Origin: Anisodus tanguticus
Lineage: Eukaryota > Streptophyta > Magnoliopsida > Solanales > Solanaceae
NCBI GenBank assembly: GCA_034509755.1
Contig: CM067545.1
Coordinates: 44,447,062-44,511,061, forward strand
Length of the DNA: 64,000 nt
Direction: 5' to 3'
A program made the position numbers and the translations under genes. Numbering within the stretch: the first letter of the stretch is position 1; each line of letters begins with the position of its first letter. Of this stretch, positions 12,201-23,999 are shown piece after piece. The notes below the pieces were generated by a model that was not told the origin of the DNA, searched no databases, and worked only from the letters and a program-made list of their open reading frames with translations.

Positions 12201-15200
12201 TCTCCTAATATGAACAACTTATCCTAAACCACCACCTATCGAATAACAAAAAAAAGTGTCCTCAAACCACTAACTTCCATTCATGAGAATCCTCTCAGTT
12301 TCATCTTTAGACAAAACTTTTAACTACATAAGAGCATCTATAAACGCAGCAACCCTAACCCTTCCTGTCACCTCCTTCTACGGGACGATATAGCCATAAA
12401 AATGCAAGTCTTATAAGGGAAAGATTTTGGCTTTGGTGCAACTCGAGAGAATAAAGAGTATAATTCATATCCAAAGAGTTTGGTAGCATTAAAATAGTTA
12501 GGGGGGATTCTCTTAAAAATACAGAAGCAAACAGAATAGAATTCAAGTTCCTGTTAGTGCCCTCAACAAGCTATATGTAAACACATAAGTTTTATTGGGT
12601 TAAATTCATATAAAATTTGGATTAAATCCATGTTCATTTGGGTTGAACAATTACATTAGTCCATTTTATTGCTTTCAAGCCCAAAAAACTATTTCATCCT
12701 AAGGTCCAAAATTCATGTCACGTATTCAATGATGTGGAATCTCAATCAAATTCAAAACCAACAAGATGATGCCGCGTGTTCAAATGACGTGGCAATTTCC
12801 TGTCAAAACAAGAACCAATCAAAAGTCACCAAGTGTCTAAAATGACATACCTTGGCCAATCACATAGCATTTGTGATAAACTTGATGACTTCCATGAACC
12901 AATCAGAATCAGGCAAGAGGATTCATTTACACTTGGACTGCCTACTCCCTACAACTATAAATAGGGGGTTTACGTAACTTTCTAGACACATTTAGCAAAC
13001 ATCGGAGAAAGAATCAGCATCAACTACATAGTTCTTCGAAGGAGTGGTCAACAGAGTTCTGCCCGGAGATCAATCCGAAACAACGGAGTGTTGCCCTATA
13101 TTCTTGGAGATCAAACACATCTCAAGGAGGTTTAAATCATCCTACATTAGAGAAACACGCTACTAACGACCCTTGAATCACGGAGAAATCTTAGGAGAGA
13201 AGAATTAAGAGAACAAACAAAATTGTACTCACAAAGAGATTCATCCATAAAATTGCTTTTCTTTTATATTTGTGATTGCGGCTAATTTTACATATTTTAA
13301 GAAAAATTGTCGTGAACAATTTTGGCACGCCAGTTGGGACCAAATCTGTCCTTCACCTCTCCTCTCTCAAATTAGATTTGCCAAATCCGGAGCTAATTGC
13401 TATGGTGGTTGGCCTCAAGAAAGATAAATAATATTGCATGCAACAATATATATGTTGACGATACAGAAGAAAAGGAAACCAAGGAAATCTTCAACAATAG
13501 GGGCAAGCTTTGGAGGACATCTCGTCTCTATCCAAGTGATCCTTCACCGAAGCCACAAAACTACAAAGATGGAAGCTCCATCTTTATGGATACTTCAAGT
13601 CTCATCTTCATTTATTAAAAATTTGTTGCAAATAAATTGGCACGCCTGGTGGGACCATATCTGCCCTTCATCGCATCTCTCACAATTATATCTGCAAAAT
13701 CTGGAGCCACAAAACCGCAAAGATGGAAGCTTCATTTTTATGGTACTTCAAGTCTCGTCTTTGAGTTTCGTCAAGCCTATAAACCGACAAGCCTTGAAGT
13801 ATGAGGCATCAGTAGACATCAAAATTTTATCGGATTTAAAATAGGACTCTACAAGACGTGTCCAATCCATCTTCGAACTCTAAGGTCCGTTAGAATTTCT
13901 TGGAGGCTACTCTATACTAAACCCTAGCTCATGACTATATAAAGGGGTACATATTCCCTTGAAAAGACATTCGAATATCCCATAAACTCCTAGATATACT
14001 AAGAGATCAAGGCATCAAACAGAAAATTCGTAGAGAAGAATCAAGGGATAAACAGATTTGTACTCACAAGTATTCATCAATAAAGTATCTTTTTATTTGT
14101 GGTTGCAGTTTATATTTCATACTTCGAAAATTTGTTTGTAGTATGTAAAATAAGATGCAATCACAAAAATATAAATAAAAGCAATTTTATTCATGAATCT
14201 TTGCGAGTACAATTCTGTTTATTCTCTTGATTCTTCTCTTATAAGAATTATACGTGATTCGAGGGTCGTCCGTAGTGTGTTTATCGAATGTGGGATGATC
14301 TAGACCTCCATGAGATGTGTTTGATCTCCAAAAATTTCGGGCAACACTTCATTGTTTCGGGTTGATCGCCAAGAAGAACTCATTGACCACTCTTTCGAAG
14401 AACTATGTAGTCGATGATGATGTTTTCTCCAATATCTGTTGAATGTCTCCAAAAAAAGTTATCTGACCCCTATTTATAATTGTAGAGAGTAGGTAGTCCA
14501 AGTGTAAATGAACTCTCTTGTCTGATTTTGATTGATTCATTTATGCCATCAAGCTTATTACAAATGTTATGTGATAAGGATGTTTGTGAATCGGTCAAGA
14601 CATGTCATCTTGGACACTTGTGCGATATTTTACTGGATCTTGTTTTGACTGAGAATTGTCACATCATTTGAACAAGTGACATCATCTTGTTGGTCTTGAA
14701 TTTGACTATGATGCCACGTCATTACATGGCATGACTTTTGGACCTTCGGATGAAAACGCTTTTTGGGCTTGAAAGTAATAAAATGGGCTAATTTAGTTGT
14801 GCAATCCAAATTAATTGTTCAACCCAAATAAACATGGATTCAATCCAAACTTTATATGAATTTAACCCAATAAAATTTATGTATTTACACTATTATTCTA
14901 GCTTGCTATTATATTAAGCAAAAGCACTAATCTACCAAACCTACTCTCCATACGTGATCTAAGATACTTTCCTCTTTTGAAATTAATCAGTTGAACAGAA
15001 AGCACAATATTTGAGATCACTCCAGCGATGTCCATCATGAGAAAGTTTTGGCCATCGTCACTCCTTCAGGTGTATTTCTAATTCGAGTTGTCATCATCCT
15101 TCCTTTAGTGTCTTCCGTTATCATAACACAAAATGCTTATTATAATTATATCAACGTATACTAGAATTAAGTTGTTATGGAATCAAACCCTTATGAGTTT

Positions 15201-18200
15201 GTGTTGTCGAAGACTCACATAAGCCAAAAAATGCCTTTTGGGGGCAGGAGAGCCGGAGAGGTAATTGATGCATTGAGGATTACAATTTCTGATAAAATAT
15301 TATTTATTACCATTGACCATATATGTAGAACTTAGATTTATGGATACTTTTAAGTAAGATATTTACTACCTACTACATGACAGTAATAGGTTAGTACCAT
15401 ACCTATGTTCTGTCCTTTAAATAACCCTAACAGCAGAACGCATAAATGCTCTCCCCCCCACCCCACCCCACCCCCCCCCCCCCACCCCACAAAAAAAAAA
15501 AAAAAACCAGTTCTCCTTCCTCTCTCTCCCTATTTAGAAACTTCCCGTCTGCCAGTATCCTTTTTTGCTTTTCCCCAAAAATCATAATCCAAAAAAATTA
15601 TGACCCCAAGTTATCTCCCTTCTTTTTTCAGCTCCTCTTATCCATCTCTTCTCTCATCCATCTTCACCAATTCTATCGCAGGGCACCTGTATCAGCCACT
15701 ATGCTGTCACTTTCCCTCCTCACTTCTTTTATAAAGAATCTGTATCCATCGAACCGACAATTGAATCAACCAGGATTTTTCTTTTAATATGGAACCGAGA
15801 CATGTTATAAACAAGCAGAAAAAGGGTGTTTGAGAAGCAGATTGCAGCAAATAAAGAATGGTTTTGAAAGTTGGGCTTTAAATTTGACGTATGTCAGTCT
15901 TGGATCCGATTGATCAAAATCCAATACCAGGGACACATGAGGGGAGAGAAGTTAGGAATGTCATTAAGTTGGAAGGGAACAAAAGCACTTGTTTCGCGGA
16001 CAGGGAGAAAAGGGAAAATATTGAAAGAGATAGAGGTGAATAAGAGTTGGGTTTGGTTTTTCAGGACGAAACACATAAAAAGCCCCATTCATTAATCTTT
16101 TGTTAGACTGTCATTCTTCTAGATGGCTGACTGTTGCGGAATGAGATTTTTTAGTATGAGTTGATATGGGTCATTAGACTTAGCTCAGCTCATATTAAAG
16201 AATCTCATATCATAACAGTCAACCATATCTCAACACTAGGTGATCAGATGATATTCAAGTTCTCTATATCACTTTTTTTCTAATTAGTGACCAGTATGCG
16301 AAAAAAATCTTATTGGAGCAGCAGGTGAACAAAGAATGTTGATGCGTAGAAAGAATTTTGTCTACCAATTAAAGCGAGACAAGCATAGTAACTTTAGCTC
16401 CTTTTTTTAAAAAGTAGCATCTTTAGCTCCTTGAAGGATATAAAGTCCGTTCGTTGAGAAATATCTCAAGGGGAGCAAGATTCCTCAAACCACCACATCA
16501 ACCATCACAATTTTCATTTTTCCAGGAAAAGAAAGAATGAAAAAAAGGATATAAATTCCTGAGAGAGAGAGAGTAAAGGAGATTGGCACAATAGTATTTA
16601 AAGGACAAGACAACACGAAATATAACTCCATGATTCAACACACAACCAATCAAAAAACACATCATGATTTAACAAATATATAACTAGTGGAAAGCTCGAG
16701 ATGTTTTACCGCACAAGTAGTAGAAGCTTAGTTCGCTATCAAACCCCCAAGTCAAACGCAACCAAGACTTATGGTGGGTGTCAATCAAGTAAACTAAATA
16801 TGCCAGTGAGGTTATAACCTGCAACAAAAAGGGTAAGTACTCAATTGGATATGTTCTCTCTATATAAGGTAAGGAAATATTTCAAAAAATCAAAGAACAA
16901 AACTGCAAATTGGACCAACCACCTACAAGCTGAACTGCGAGAAAGATGAACAAAATGTCTCTGGTCACAAAGAATCGGAACTTTAAAGTTCGCCACTTTC
17001 TATCAGCAGGAACATGAACTCTTAGGTAATAAGGAGCTTTGCAAGTTGTGCAATGGGAAAACGCAAATCCTTCCTGTAAAAGACAATTATTTAGCTAATG
17101 GAAAAAAAATCAGTTATGGTGATTATAGCTTACTGTAAATTGCCTGGAAATTATCAGCCAACTTATGCAGACATTACTTTTATGAAAGGAAAGCCTCAAC
17201 TACTTGATAATTTTGAATTACTGTTGAAATGAAAAGCACATACAAAAGATGACTCTTGTAAATGTAAGTAAAGTGGATAGTCCAAAACATGCACGATATA
17301 TGTACGGATAACACTGATCAAATCCTGATCCTACGCTTCAATGCACCAATAGTCAATACAAGTACAAATTAATTCCAAGTAAGGCAAGGAATAACAATAA
17401 TCTTGACGAAGTGCTTTTCTAAAACAAAAGCGACAAGGCAACTTCGACAATAAAAGTTAAAACCGCTTAAGTAATACAAATTCAAAAGCCAAAAAAACAT
17501 ACTTTCACCGCACGCCAATGATCAAGGCATTCCCGATGAACAAACTTTGATGTACCCTTGCACTTGCAAGGTGCAATAAAATCCCTACCTGAAAGGAAAA
17601 AACAAAAACATTTATAAGTATCCAATTCTGAAACAGCACAAGTTCAGCATATAACCCAATAATGATATGCTATAGAATGAAATAAACAAACGACCTGGAC
17701 AAAAAACAAGCATTCACCAAACGACCAAAAATCCACACCACCTCTTCATAAAATGCTCCTTCTTTCATTTCTTTGATAAACCAAATAAAAAACAAATGTC
17801 GGTAAGTAACAAATCCAAAATAGAATAGATGCAGTGTCCCATAGTATTCTCATTTGCTGTGTGATCAGACAAAACCGTTACACAAATGCATATCTAATTT
17901 GACTAGTACACTTGGTTGGGTTATAGTTTTCTTTAATGAGGAAATTTGGGGTTATGCTAAGAGGGAAATAACCCATATTATCAAGACAAATTCACCAAAA
18001 AAAACTTCCCTTTCCAAACACAGGGTTCTCAAGAATCACCTAAAGCAGCCATCTTTACAGAACAACACAAGAATCCTAATTAATACACTCGAACAAAAAA
18101 TCCACACCACCTCTTCATAAATGCTTCTTACTTCTTTCATTTCTTTGATAAATCAAATAGAAAACAAATGTTGATAAGTAACAAATCCAAATACAATAAA

Positions 18201-21050
18201 TGCAGTGTCACATAGTATTCTCATTTGCTGTGTAATCAGACAAAACCAATTCCACATGCTCAACTTTCTCAAACCAATGCAAAACTCAGCCTCTCACTAA
18301 TGAATAGAAAAATCTAATTTGACTAATACACTTGAGTTGTATAATTTGGGGTTATAGTTTTCTTTCATAAGGAAATTATCAAGACAAATTCACCAAAAAA
18401 TCCTTTTCCGCCACAGGGCCTCAAGAATCACCTAAAGCATCTTCCTTTACAGTTACAAAAACAACACAAGAAACACTTGAACCAACTAATATTCCAAACG
18501 ATAATAGACAAAAATTCACACTACGTCTTCATAAATGCTTATTACTTCTTTCATTTCTTTGACAAATCAAATAGAAAACAAATGTTGATAAGTAACAAAT
18601 CCAAAAAGGGCAGCCCGGTGCACTAAGCTCACGCTATTCGTGGGTCCGGGGAAGGGTCGGACCACAAGGGTCTATTATACACAGCCTTACCTCACATTTC
18701 TGCAAGAGGTTGTTTCCACGGCTTGAACCCATGACCTCCTGGTCACATGCCATCAACTTTACCAATTACTCCAAGGCTCTCCTTCAATAGATGTGTAATC
18801 AGACAAAACCAGTACCACATCTTCAAAGTTCTCAACCCAATGCAAACACAACCTCTCACTAATGCATAGTAAAATCTAATTTGACTAGTACACTTGAGTT
18901 GTATAATTTGGGGTTATTTTTTTCTTTCATGAGGAAATTTGGGGTTAAGGTAAAAGGGGAAAGGCCCAATGCCCCATTTTATCAAGACAAATTCACCAAA
19001 AAACTTTCCTTTCCACCACAGGACCTCAAGAATCACCCAAAGCAGCTTCCTTTACAGTTACAAACAACACAAGAATCCTAATTAGTATCCCAGTAATGCC
19101 AAACTAAGCCTCTCACTAATGCATAGTAAAATCTAAGTTGACTAGTACACTTTGAGTTGTATAATTTTGGGGTTATGTTTTTCTTTCATGACGAAATTTC
19201 GGGTTATGCTAAAAGCGACAAAACCGCATATTATCAAGACAATTTCACCAAAACAAATTCCCTTTCCAGAGACAAAACCTCAAGAATCACCTAAAACAGC
19301 TTCCTTTACAGTTACAAACAACACAAAAATTATTGAACCAACTAATATTCCAAACGATAATAGACAAAAATCAAACCACCTCTTCATAAATCCAACCATA
19401 ACCCCAATTCAGTCTCTCACTAATACATAGCAAAATCTAATTTGATTAGTACACTTGAGTAGTATAAGTTGGCGTTATGGTTTTCTTTCACGAGGAAATT
19501 AGGGATTATGCTAAAAGGGGAAAAACCCATATTATCAAGACACAGTGGCGGCTCAATATTGTTGGGGGCCTAAAGCCATATTTTAATGGAGGGCCTCAAT
19601 TTTTTTTCCACAAAAAAAAAAGAAGAAATTCATTGTATATTTCATTTGAAGACTACTTTTGAGGATCTATGTTAGATAACTCACTAACTTCGTTAAGATC
19701 ATTTTTTTTAGATTATATTAAAAAAGGGACAGCCCGGTGCACTAAGGTCCCGCTATGCGCGGGGTCCGGGGAAGGGCCGGACCACAAAGATCTATTCTAC
19801 GCAGTCTTACCTCACATTTCTGCACGAGGCTGTTTCAACGGCTTGAATCCATGACCTCCTGGTCACATGGAGGCAACTTTACCTCACATTTTTTTAGATA
19901 GTATTAAAGATTCAATTTTCTCTCTCTCTTGAGAGTTTTGAACAATCAAATTCATATTTTCTAGTTGAAATATTTTACATTTTAAAAAATAATTAAAAAG
20001 ACAATGTACATGACGTAGTAAAATATGAAAACAAACAAGGTTTAGATTAAAATAATACTTAAAAGTTAAATAATAGAAGCTGATTCAAGAAGTTGATAAA
20101 TTGATTTGAGAATACTTGTTTGGTGTTTCAATATACTTCTTGCAATATTTGAGGCTCAAGAAAAAATAAAATAAACAAATTCATACATTGTAGCTCGTCT
20201 TTCAGAGCAATAGTAAAAAAAATCTTGAAAAACCAAAGTAGAAATATAAAAGCGTAGAAGTATACTAAGTAGATTGAGTATTGTAGAGAAACCAATCAGG
20301 AGCCCTTTTTTCATCAATATACCAAAAATAGATTGAATATTTGTACTATACGTTATTAATTGATTTTGAGGCCTTCTTTTCGATCAATTAGTTAACTATT
20401 TTCTTTAAATGAAAAAAAGTACTTAGTAAAAACAAAATATAACCTATATTGATGAAAATGAGGGCCCCATAAATGAGAGGCCTAAAGCCTGGGCTTTAGT
20501 GGCTTCACCCAAAAACCACCCTTGTCAAGACAAATTCACCAAAAAAACTTCCCTTTCCAGACACAGGGCCTCAAGAATCACCTAAAGCAGCTTCCTTTAA
20601 AGTTACAAACACCACAAGAATCCTAATTAATACACTTGAACCAACTAATATAGCAACCAACAATAGACAAACTGCAAAACCAAGAAAAAACTTGAGTTGT
20701 ATAATTTGGGGTTATAGTTTTCTTTCATGAGGAAATTTGGGATTATGCTAAAAACGGAAAACCGCATATTATCGAGACAAATTCACAAAAAAAAATTCCC
20801 TTTCCACCACAGGGCCTCAAGAATCACCTAAAGCAGCTATCTTTACAGTTACAAAAAACACAAAAATCCCAATTAATACACTCAAACCAACAAATATTCC
20901 AAAAAGTAAATAGACAAACTACAAAACCAAGAAAAATAATTAAAAGGGTCAAAAGAAAGAAAATTAACCATCAGTCTCAAGACAAATTCTACACTGAATT
21001 TGTTCAGAAGAACCAGCTTCAAGATCGATCTCACTACTAGGGTCACTCAT
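9242..21050 (-). CDS. RING-CH (RINGv, C4HC3) multi-pass membrane protein, probable E3 ubiquitin ligase; 7 exons, 309 aa
   Basis: Exons on the minus strand: 21050-20969, 17588-17503, 17073-16927, 16818-16710, 10779-10656, 10321-10048 and 9349-9242 (930 nt, 309 aa plus stop). All introns are GT-AG and all phases agree. The start is the ATG in GTGATGAGTGAC. Residues 20-67 form a RINGv finger: C20-x2-C23, C35-x-C37, H45-x2-C48, C64-x2-C67, the C4HC3 spacing of MARCH-type ligases. Then come a conserved KWRTLKFRFF stretch, transmembrane segments at about 93-117, 135-160 and 228-254, a very Cys-rich loop (159-219), and an acidic, Pro-rich tail ending LKSLGLM. By family analogy it transfers ubiquitin to membrane proteins; that role is inferred. 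The whole architecture matches a conserved plant RING/FYVE/PHD-superfamily protein that I know by sequence but cannot name. The gene looks intact despite 10.9 kb of intron. Confidence 0.93.
10780..10850 (-). promoter_or_regulatory. Intron 4 3' splice region: C19A15 tract and TACTAAC branch site
   Basis: In transcript sense, intron 4 ends with C19 (10850-10832), A15 (10831-10817), then GATACTAACTTTG. The TACTAAC at 10814-10808 is a perfect branch-point consensus, its branch A at 10809 lying 29 nt before the AG at 10781-10780. The homopolymers therefore sit immediately upstream of the branch site. Confidence 0.75.
11287..11407. mobile_element. 121-bp snap-back MITE in intron 4
   Basis: The ends CTATGTTGCTCGGACTCTTC and GAGAGTCTGAGCAACATAG are inverted repeats, and the interior is also self-complementary around ACTCCAAAAATA / TATTTTTGGAG. 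Flanks CCTAAAAA and CCTAAAAC are a near-identical 8-bp duplication, which points to the hAT class. I associate this sequence with MITEs common in Solanaceae; that is recall, not a search. Confidence 0.8.
11408..12575. other. Unremarkable part of intron 4
   Basis: No ORF or named repeat. A short local duplication occurs around 11640-11840: GTATTGCCTATATAGATCC and neighbouring CTTCTATTGCGTCT are repeated about 80 bp apart. Confidence 0.55.
12576..13318 (+). repeat. LTR with primer-binding site, plus orientation (left arm of inverted pair)
   Basis: The unit starts TGTAAACACATAAG and ends GTCGTGAACA. It carries a TATA box in CTATAAATAGGGGG (about 12955), and TTTGGCACGCCAGTTGGGAC follows at 13321. 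That sequence sits where a primer-binding site should be. The unit therefore looks like a Ty3/gypsy-type LTR. Its inverted partner lies at about 14140-14887. No gag or pol follows, only leader-like DNA. Confidence 0.7.
13319..14139 (+). repeat. Retrotransposon leader fragments and a second, diverged LTR end
   Basis: A second copy of the primer-site motif, TTGGCACGCCTGGTGGGACC, occurs at about 13637, followed by DNA similar to that after the first copy (ATCTGCCCTTCA, GGAGCCACAAAACC, CAAAGATGGAAGC). Around 13935 is a TATA box (CTATATAAAGGGG), and by 14100 the text resembles the end of the LTR at 13240. This is a patchwork of related LTR and leader fragments in one orientation, with no coding capacity. 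Confidence 0.6.
14140..14887 (-). repeat. LTR, minus orientation (right arm of inverted pair)
   Basis: Read on the minus strand it starts TGTAAATACATAAATTTTATTGGG, shares the CTTTCAAGCCC, TATAAATAGGGG and ATCACGTATAATT-region blocks with the LTR at 12576-13318, and ends near TATGTAAAATAAGATGCAATC. It is therefore an inverted second copy of that LTR, visibly diverged. No primer site or coding region belongs to it here. Confidence 0.7.
14888..16709. other. Remaining part of intron 4
   Basis: Contains a C-rich then A-rich low-complexity tract (about 15452-15506) and a small imperfect inverted repeat at 16139-16216 (GAATGAGATTTTTTAGTATGAG versus CTCATATTAAAGAATCTCAT). No gene is seen. ORFs here have biased composition and no domains. 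Confidence 0.55.
18606..18790 (+). mobile_element. Au-like tRNA-derived SINE, copy 1
   Basis: The sequence begins GGGCAGCCCGGTGCACTAAG, with an A-box-like start, and contains CACGGCTTGAACCCATGACC, a degraded B box. This is the widely distributed plant SINE body I know as Au-like. Compared with neighbouring copies of the tandem unit (18180, 17821), about 45 bp of host sequence is missing at the insertion point. No clean target duplication is visible. Confidence 0.8.
19535..20532. mobile_element. Non-autonomous hAT element in intron 1 with 8-bp TSD
   Basis: A 982-bp insert (19543-20524) interrupts a tandem-repeat unit and is flanked by perfect TCAAGACA at 19535-19542 and 20525-20532. The termini are CAGTGGCGGC on the left and, read inward from the right, CAAGGGTGG; both ends have GGCCTAAAGCC subterminal motifs. 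An 8-bp duplication with CA-starting imperfect TIRs fits the hAT superfamily. It encodes no transposase and carries a nested SINE at 19722-19889. Confidence 0.85.
19722..19889 (+). mobile_element. Au-like SINE, copy 2, nested in the hAT element
   Basis: The body (GGGACAGCCCGGTGCACTAAGG to GGTCACATGG) matches the SINE at 18606-18790. It is flanked by imperfect direct repeats TTTTTTTAGATTATATTAAA (before) and TTTTTTTAGATAGTATTAAA (after), a target duplication of about 20 bp. Its 3' end is shortened relative to copy 1. Insertion order is therefore: tandem array, then hAT, then this SINE. Confidence 0.85.
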
Positions 21051-21700
21051 CACGGATGGTGGAACCAATGGTGAAGATTCAGACTGATCAATCATTTCCA
21101 TTTTTTGTACAAAATTTACAAATGATCAAGAAAATCAAGAACCCTAATGCCCCTTTTTTTCTATTGTACATGTATATGTACAAAAAATCAAGAAAATCAA
21201 GAACCCTAACACTTATGAGATATATGGGTACTCTCTAACTCTTCCCCCAAATGATAGTTTGTTGGTGTTGGTGGTGTTTAGGGAAGAGGTGGTTTTATTA
21301 TTCTCTTTTGTGTTGTCTTAGTTTTAGTTAGATGACAACAAAGATGAAGAAAAAAAATGTAGTAACAATAAAGAAGTGCCCCCTTGAGTTGAGGTCCACC
21401 ATTATTATAATATCACCCTTCCCAAAATAGTCACGCTTTTACTTTTCCTTACTAATTGGCCAATCTTTACTCCTCCATTTGACAGACTTATCCACTTTAA
21501 GATATTAAAAAAATAAAAAATTTGTGTCTTAATTTATGTGACTGTTTGAATTTTCAGAGTCAAATAAAAAAATCTATAATTGTGATTTATTCATATTTGA
21601 TTTAAACATTATAAAATTATTAATTATTGTTACTTATAGTACTATTTATATAATTTCTAAATATTTAAATTATTTTTTAAATATGTTCTTATGTTGAGGG
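21051..21700 (-). promoter_or_regulatory. Probable 5' UTR and promoter region of the RINGv gene
   Basis: This is the DNA upstream of the RINGv start codon at 21050. No ORF with a domain is present. It is AT-rich, and I could not single out a TATA box or transcription start with confidence. A short direct repeat (AAAATCAAGAAAATCAAGAACCCTAA-like) occurs near 21125 and 21183. Confidence 0.45.
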
Positions 21701-21739
21701 TATACTGAAAATAGTCTCGGGTTTGAAAGTTTGAAAGTT

Positions 21740-22421
21740 ATCGGTTAAAATTATCGATTATCGGTTTGTAGACATGTTAAATCGTTAAAGAACCGTTAAA
21801 ATATCGGTTACTGGGTTATTGGTTAATCGGTTGTTGATCATCATAGTTTCGTTATCGGTTTAATCGTTAAGAATTTATACGAATTTTTTTCAAGAATAAA
21901 GAAGTCATTTTCAAAACTGAAAGTAGCTTCGAAGAAAATTATCCAATTGAAATAGGAAGAACGTAAATAAATTTGGACAAAAAATATCAAAACTAATTGT
22001 CACTTGCAAACACAAACAGAAAGGTTTTTATGTGACTCACTTCAAACAGCCAAACACCAAATGCATTAAGAAAATAAGAAACACAAACAGAACGAAAGAA
22101 AAAACAGCAAACAACAAAATTCTTCCAAATGTGTCAACTCATATATATCTAAATGGAAAAACAAAACAAAGAGACGGCCAATTTTCTTGTGATTGAGATG
22201 TTCATCCAACTTACTCATATATCAGGTTATAATTGTAGTTAAATAAATAATTATTGGGTTATCGGTTCACCTGTTAACAAAAGTGGTCAAACCGATACCC
22301 CAATAACCATAGGGCACCACCTGATATCCGAATCAATAACACATTAACCCAAATCATTAATCAAATAACCTAATAATCAATTCGGGTTATTGGTTAACCA
22401 TTAATTTGCACAACCCTAATG
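21740..22421. mobile_element. hAT-like element remnant with ATCGGTTA subterminal repeats
   Basis: The left part has dense TTATCGGTT / ATCGGTTA motifs (21738-21870) and the right part the inverse CAATAACC / TTATTGGTTAACC motifs (22250-22410). The right end, read inward, is TTAGGGTTGTGCAAATTAATGG, resembling hAT termini. The left terminus is unclear and no target duplication was found. No transposase frame is present. Confidence 0.55.
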
Positions 22422-22604
22422 TACACTCTAACATCCCTAGACCCACTTTATGGGATTTCACTGGGTATGTTGTTGTTATTGTTATATTTTTTAAAAAACT
22501 TAAAGATTATATGTTTGAATCCACAGTCAAAATAAAGAAGTTTGACCCTCAGAATCTGAATTATATCATATAAACTGGACAAAGGAAATAGACTTAATAA
22601 CTCT

Positions 22605-23460
22605 GACACGTGTATGTTTTGATGATTGACAAAATGAATGAACAAGGCGAGTGAACCATGTATGTGGACTTGATCTATCTAAGAGACAGGTGCAAGATAA
22701 GTGAATGAACAAGAGGTGAATGAACCATGTCCAAGCACATGTTTCCAACTCAGAGTCCTGCTGCGAGTAGGATTTGTGATTTATAGTAGGGACTTGACGG
22801 ACAAGATATTTCAGACTCTTAAAAGGACACTGAAGTCGCGTGAATGATGCAAGAAACCTAAATCAACTCAAACTCTATTTCTCATAATAGGGCCTCATCA
22901 TGTAAGGTTTGTGTTTGGCCGACTTGATGTACACCAAAAGCTATAAATATTCAAGTCCTACCATGAAGATGTTTGACGCACTCAACATAGAGAGAAAACA
23001 TAATTCGAGCGAATACAGTCAATGTCATATTGAGTATTATGATTCATGAAGTGCGGGGTGATACAAAGAAAAAGATTGAAGAACTTGTTTCGTAGAGTTA
23101 TGTTTTATAGTCTCCAAGTCTAGATTCGTGTATTAGGGTTGATTATCGAGTTGTACCTTTATCAGCTTTCATATAAGTAATTGGCATAGGTATGTACATT
23201 TGTCAAATTCAACTTCAAGTTGAGGGCAACTAGAAGTGAGTTCATTAGTCTAAGGAGGTTAGTGAGATATGAATTTAAGTTTAGTTCCTAGGTTACAAAG
23301 TTTTGTAATTTGAATTTGTAGAGGCTTAGTTGTAATGGAATGTTGAAAATAATCCCGCACGGGAGTAAGTCATGGTATTTTCACCCTTTGTGAGCCGGGT
23401 GAGTTCCACATAAAAATACAGTGACCTTACTTTCTTGTTATTTTTTATTCCGCAAAGGCT
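22605..23460 (+). repeat. SIRE/Maximus-like Copia solo LTR
   Basis: It starts near TATGTTTTGATGATTGACAAA and ends with CCCGCACGGGAGTAAG, TTTTCACCCTTTGTGAGCCGGG and GTTCCACATAAAAATAC. These start and end signatures are typical of SIRE-type LTRs as I remember them. No primer site or coding region follows, so it is a solo LTR or a fragment. I could not identify a target duplication. Confidence 0.6.
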
Positions 23461-23737
23461 AGATTAGAACAAATAGAGTAACTTGGTCTATACTATAGGT
23501 GAAAATCGGGTATCACTTAGGTTAAATATTTGATCGTGTAAAATATCAAGGCTTTTATATTTTACTCTAAACATTAATTACTTATTCGTCAAATTAATAT
23601 TCAAGACTAAAGACTATACACCAATTAATATAATCATCTTCATCATCATGATAAAACAAGTATTTCATTTATTATTTTTAAAAAGAGTGCAAAATTCATA
23701 GTATACAAGTAAAAGTGGAATGAAGGGACAAGGGAGT

Positions 23738-23999
23738 TACTCCCCCTCCCAAAATATTTGTCATATTTTTCTTTTCAAAAGTCAATTTGACTAAATTTTA
23801 AAGTTAAATTAAATTATATTAATTCAATATTTTAAAATTAAAATTTAGATATTCGGAAACTATACGAAAAGTATTATAAGTTGCAATTCTTCTCATATTA
23901 ATATGATAAAAAAATATAGCTCAAAATGTTTGTTAAAATTCATATAGTTTGACTCTTGAAAAACGTAATGTAACAAATTTTTTGAGACATATGGAGTAT
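23738..23999. mobile_element. Stowaway-like MITE (Tc1/mariner)
   Basis: The ends are ACTCCCCCTCCCAAAATATT on the left and, read inward, ACTCCATATGTCTCAAAAAA on the right, the familiar Stowaway terminus, with a TA at each border (GTTACTCC and GAGTATT). It is about 260 bp, AT-rich inside and non-coding. Confidence 0.8.

Larger units (their letters stand above)
17750..20960. repeat. Degenerate tandem repeats filling intron 1
   Basis: A unit of roughly 250-400 bp recurs at least six times. Markers are TTCATAAATGCTTCTTACTTC, AAATCTAATTTGACTAGTACAC, TTGAGTTGTATAATTTGGGG, TTTTCTTTCATGAGGAAATT, TCAAGACAAATTCACC and CTCAAGAATCACCTAAAGCA, found for example near 17900-18060, 18310-18440, 18870-19050, 19130-19310, 19440-19540, 20520-20620 and 20690-20840. 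Copies vary in length and many are partial. The array hosts two SINEs and a hAT element. Confidence 0.8.

Noticed and set aside
15446..15787. Pro/Ser-rich ORF in intron 4
   Set aside because: Driven by a C-rich/A-rich low-complexity tract inside an intron.
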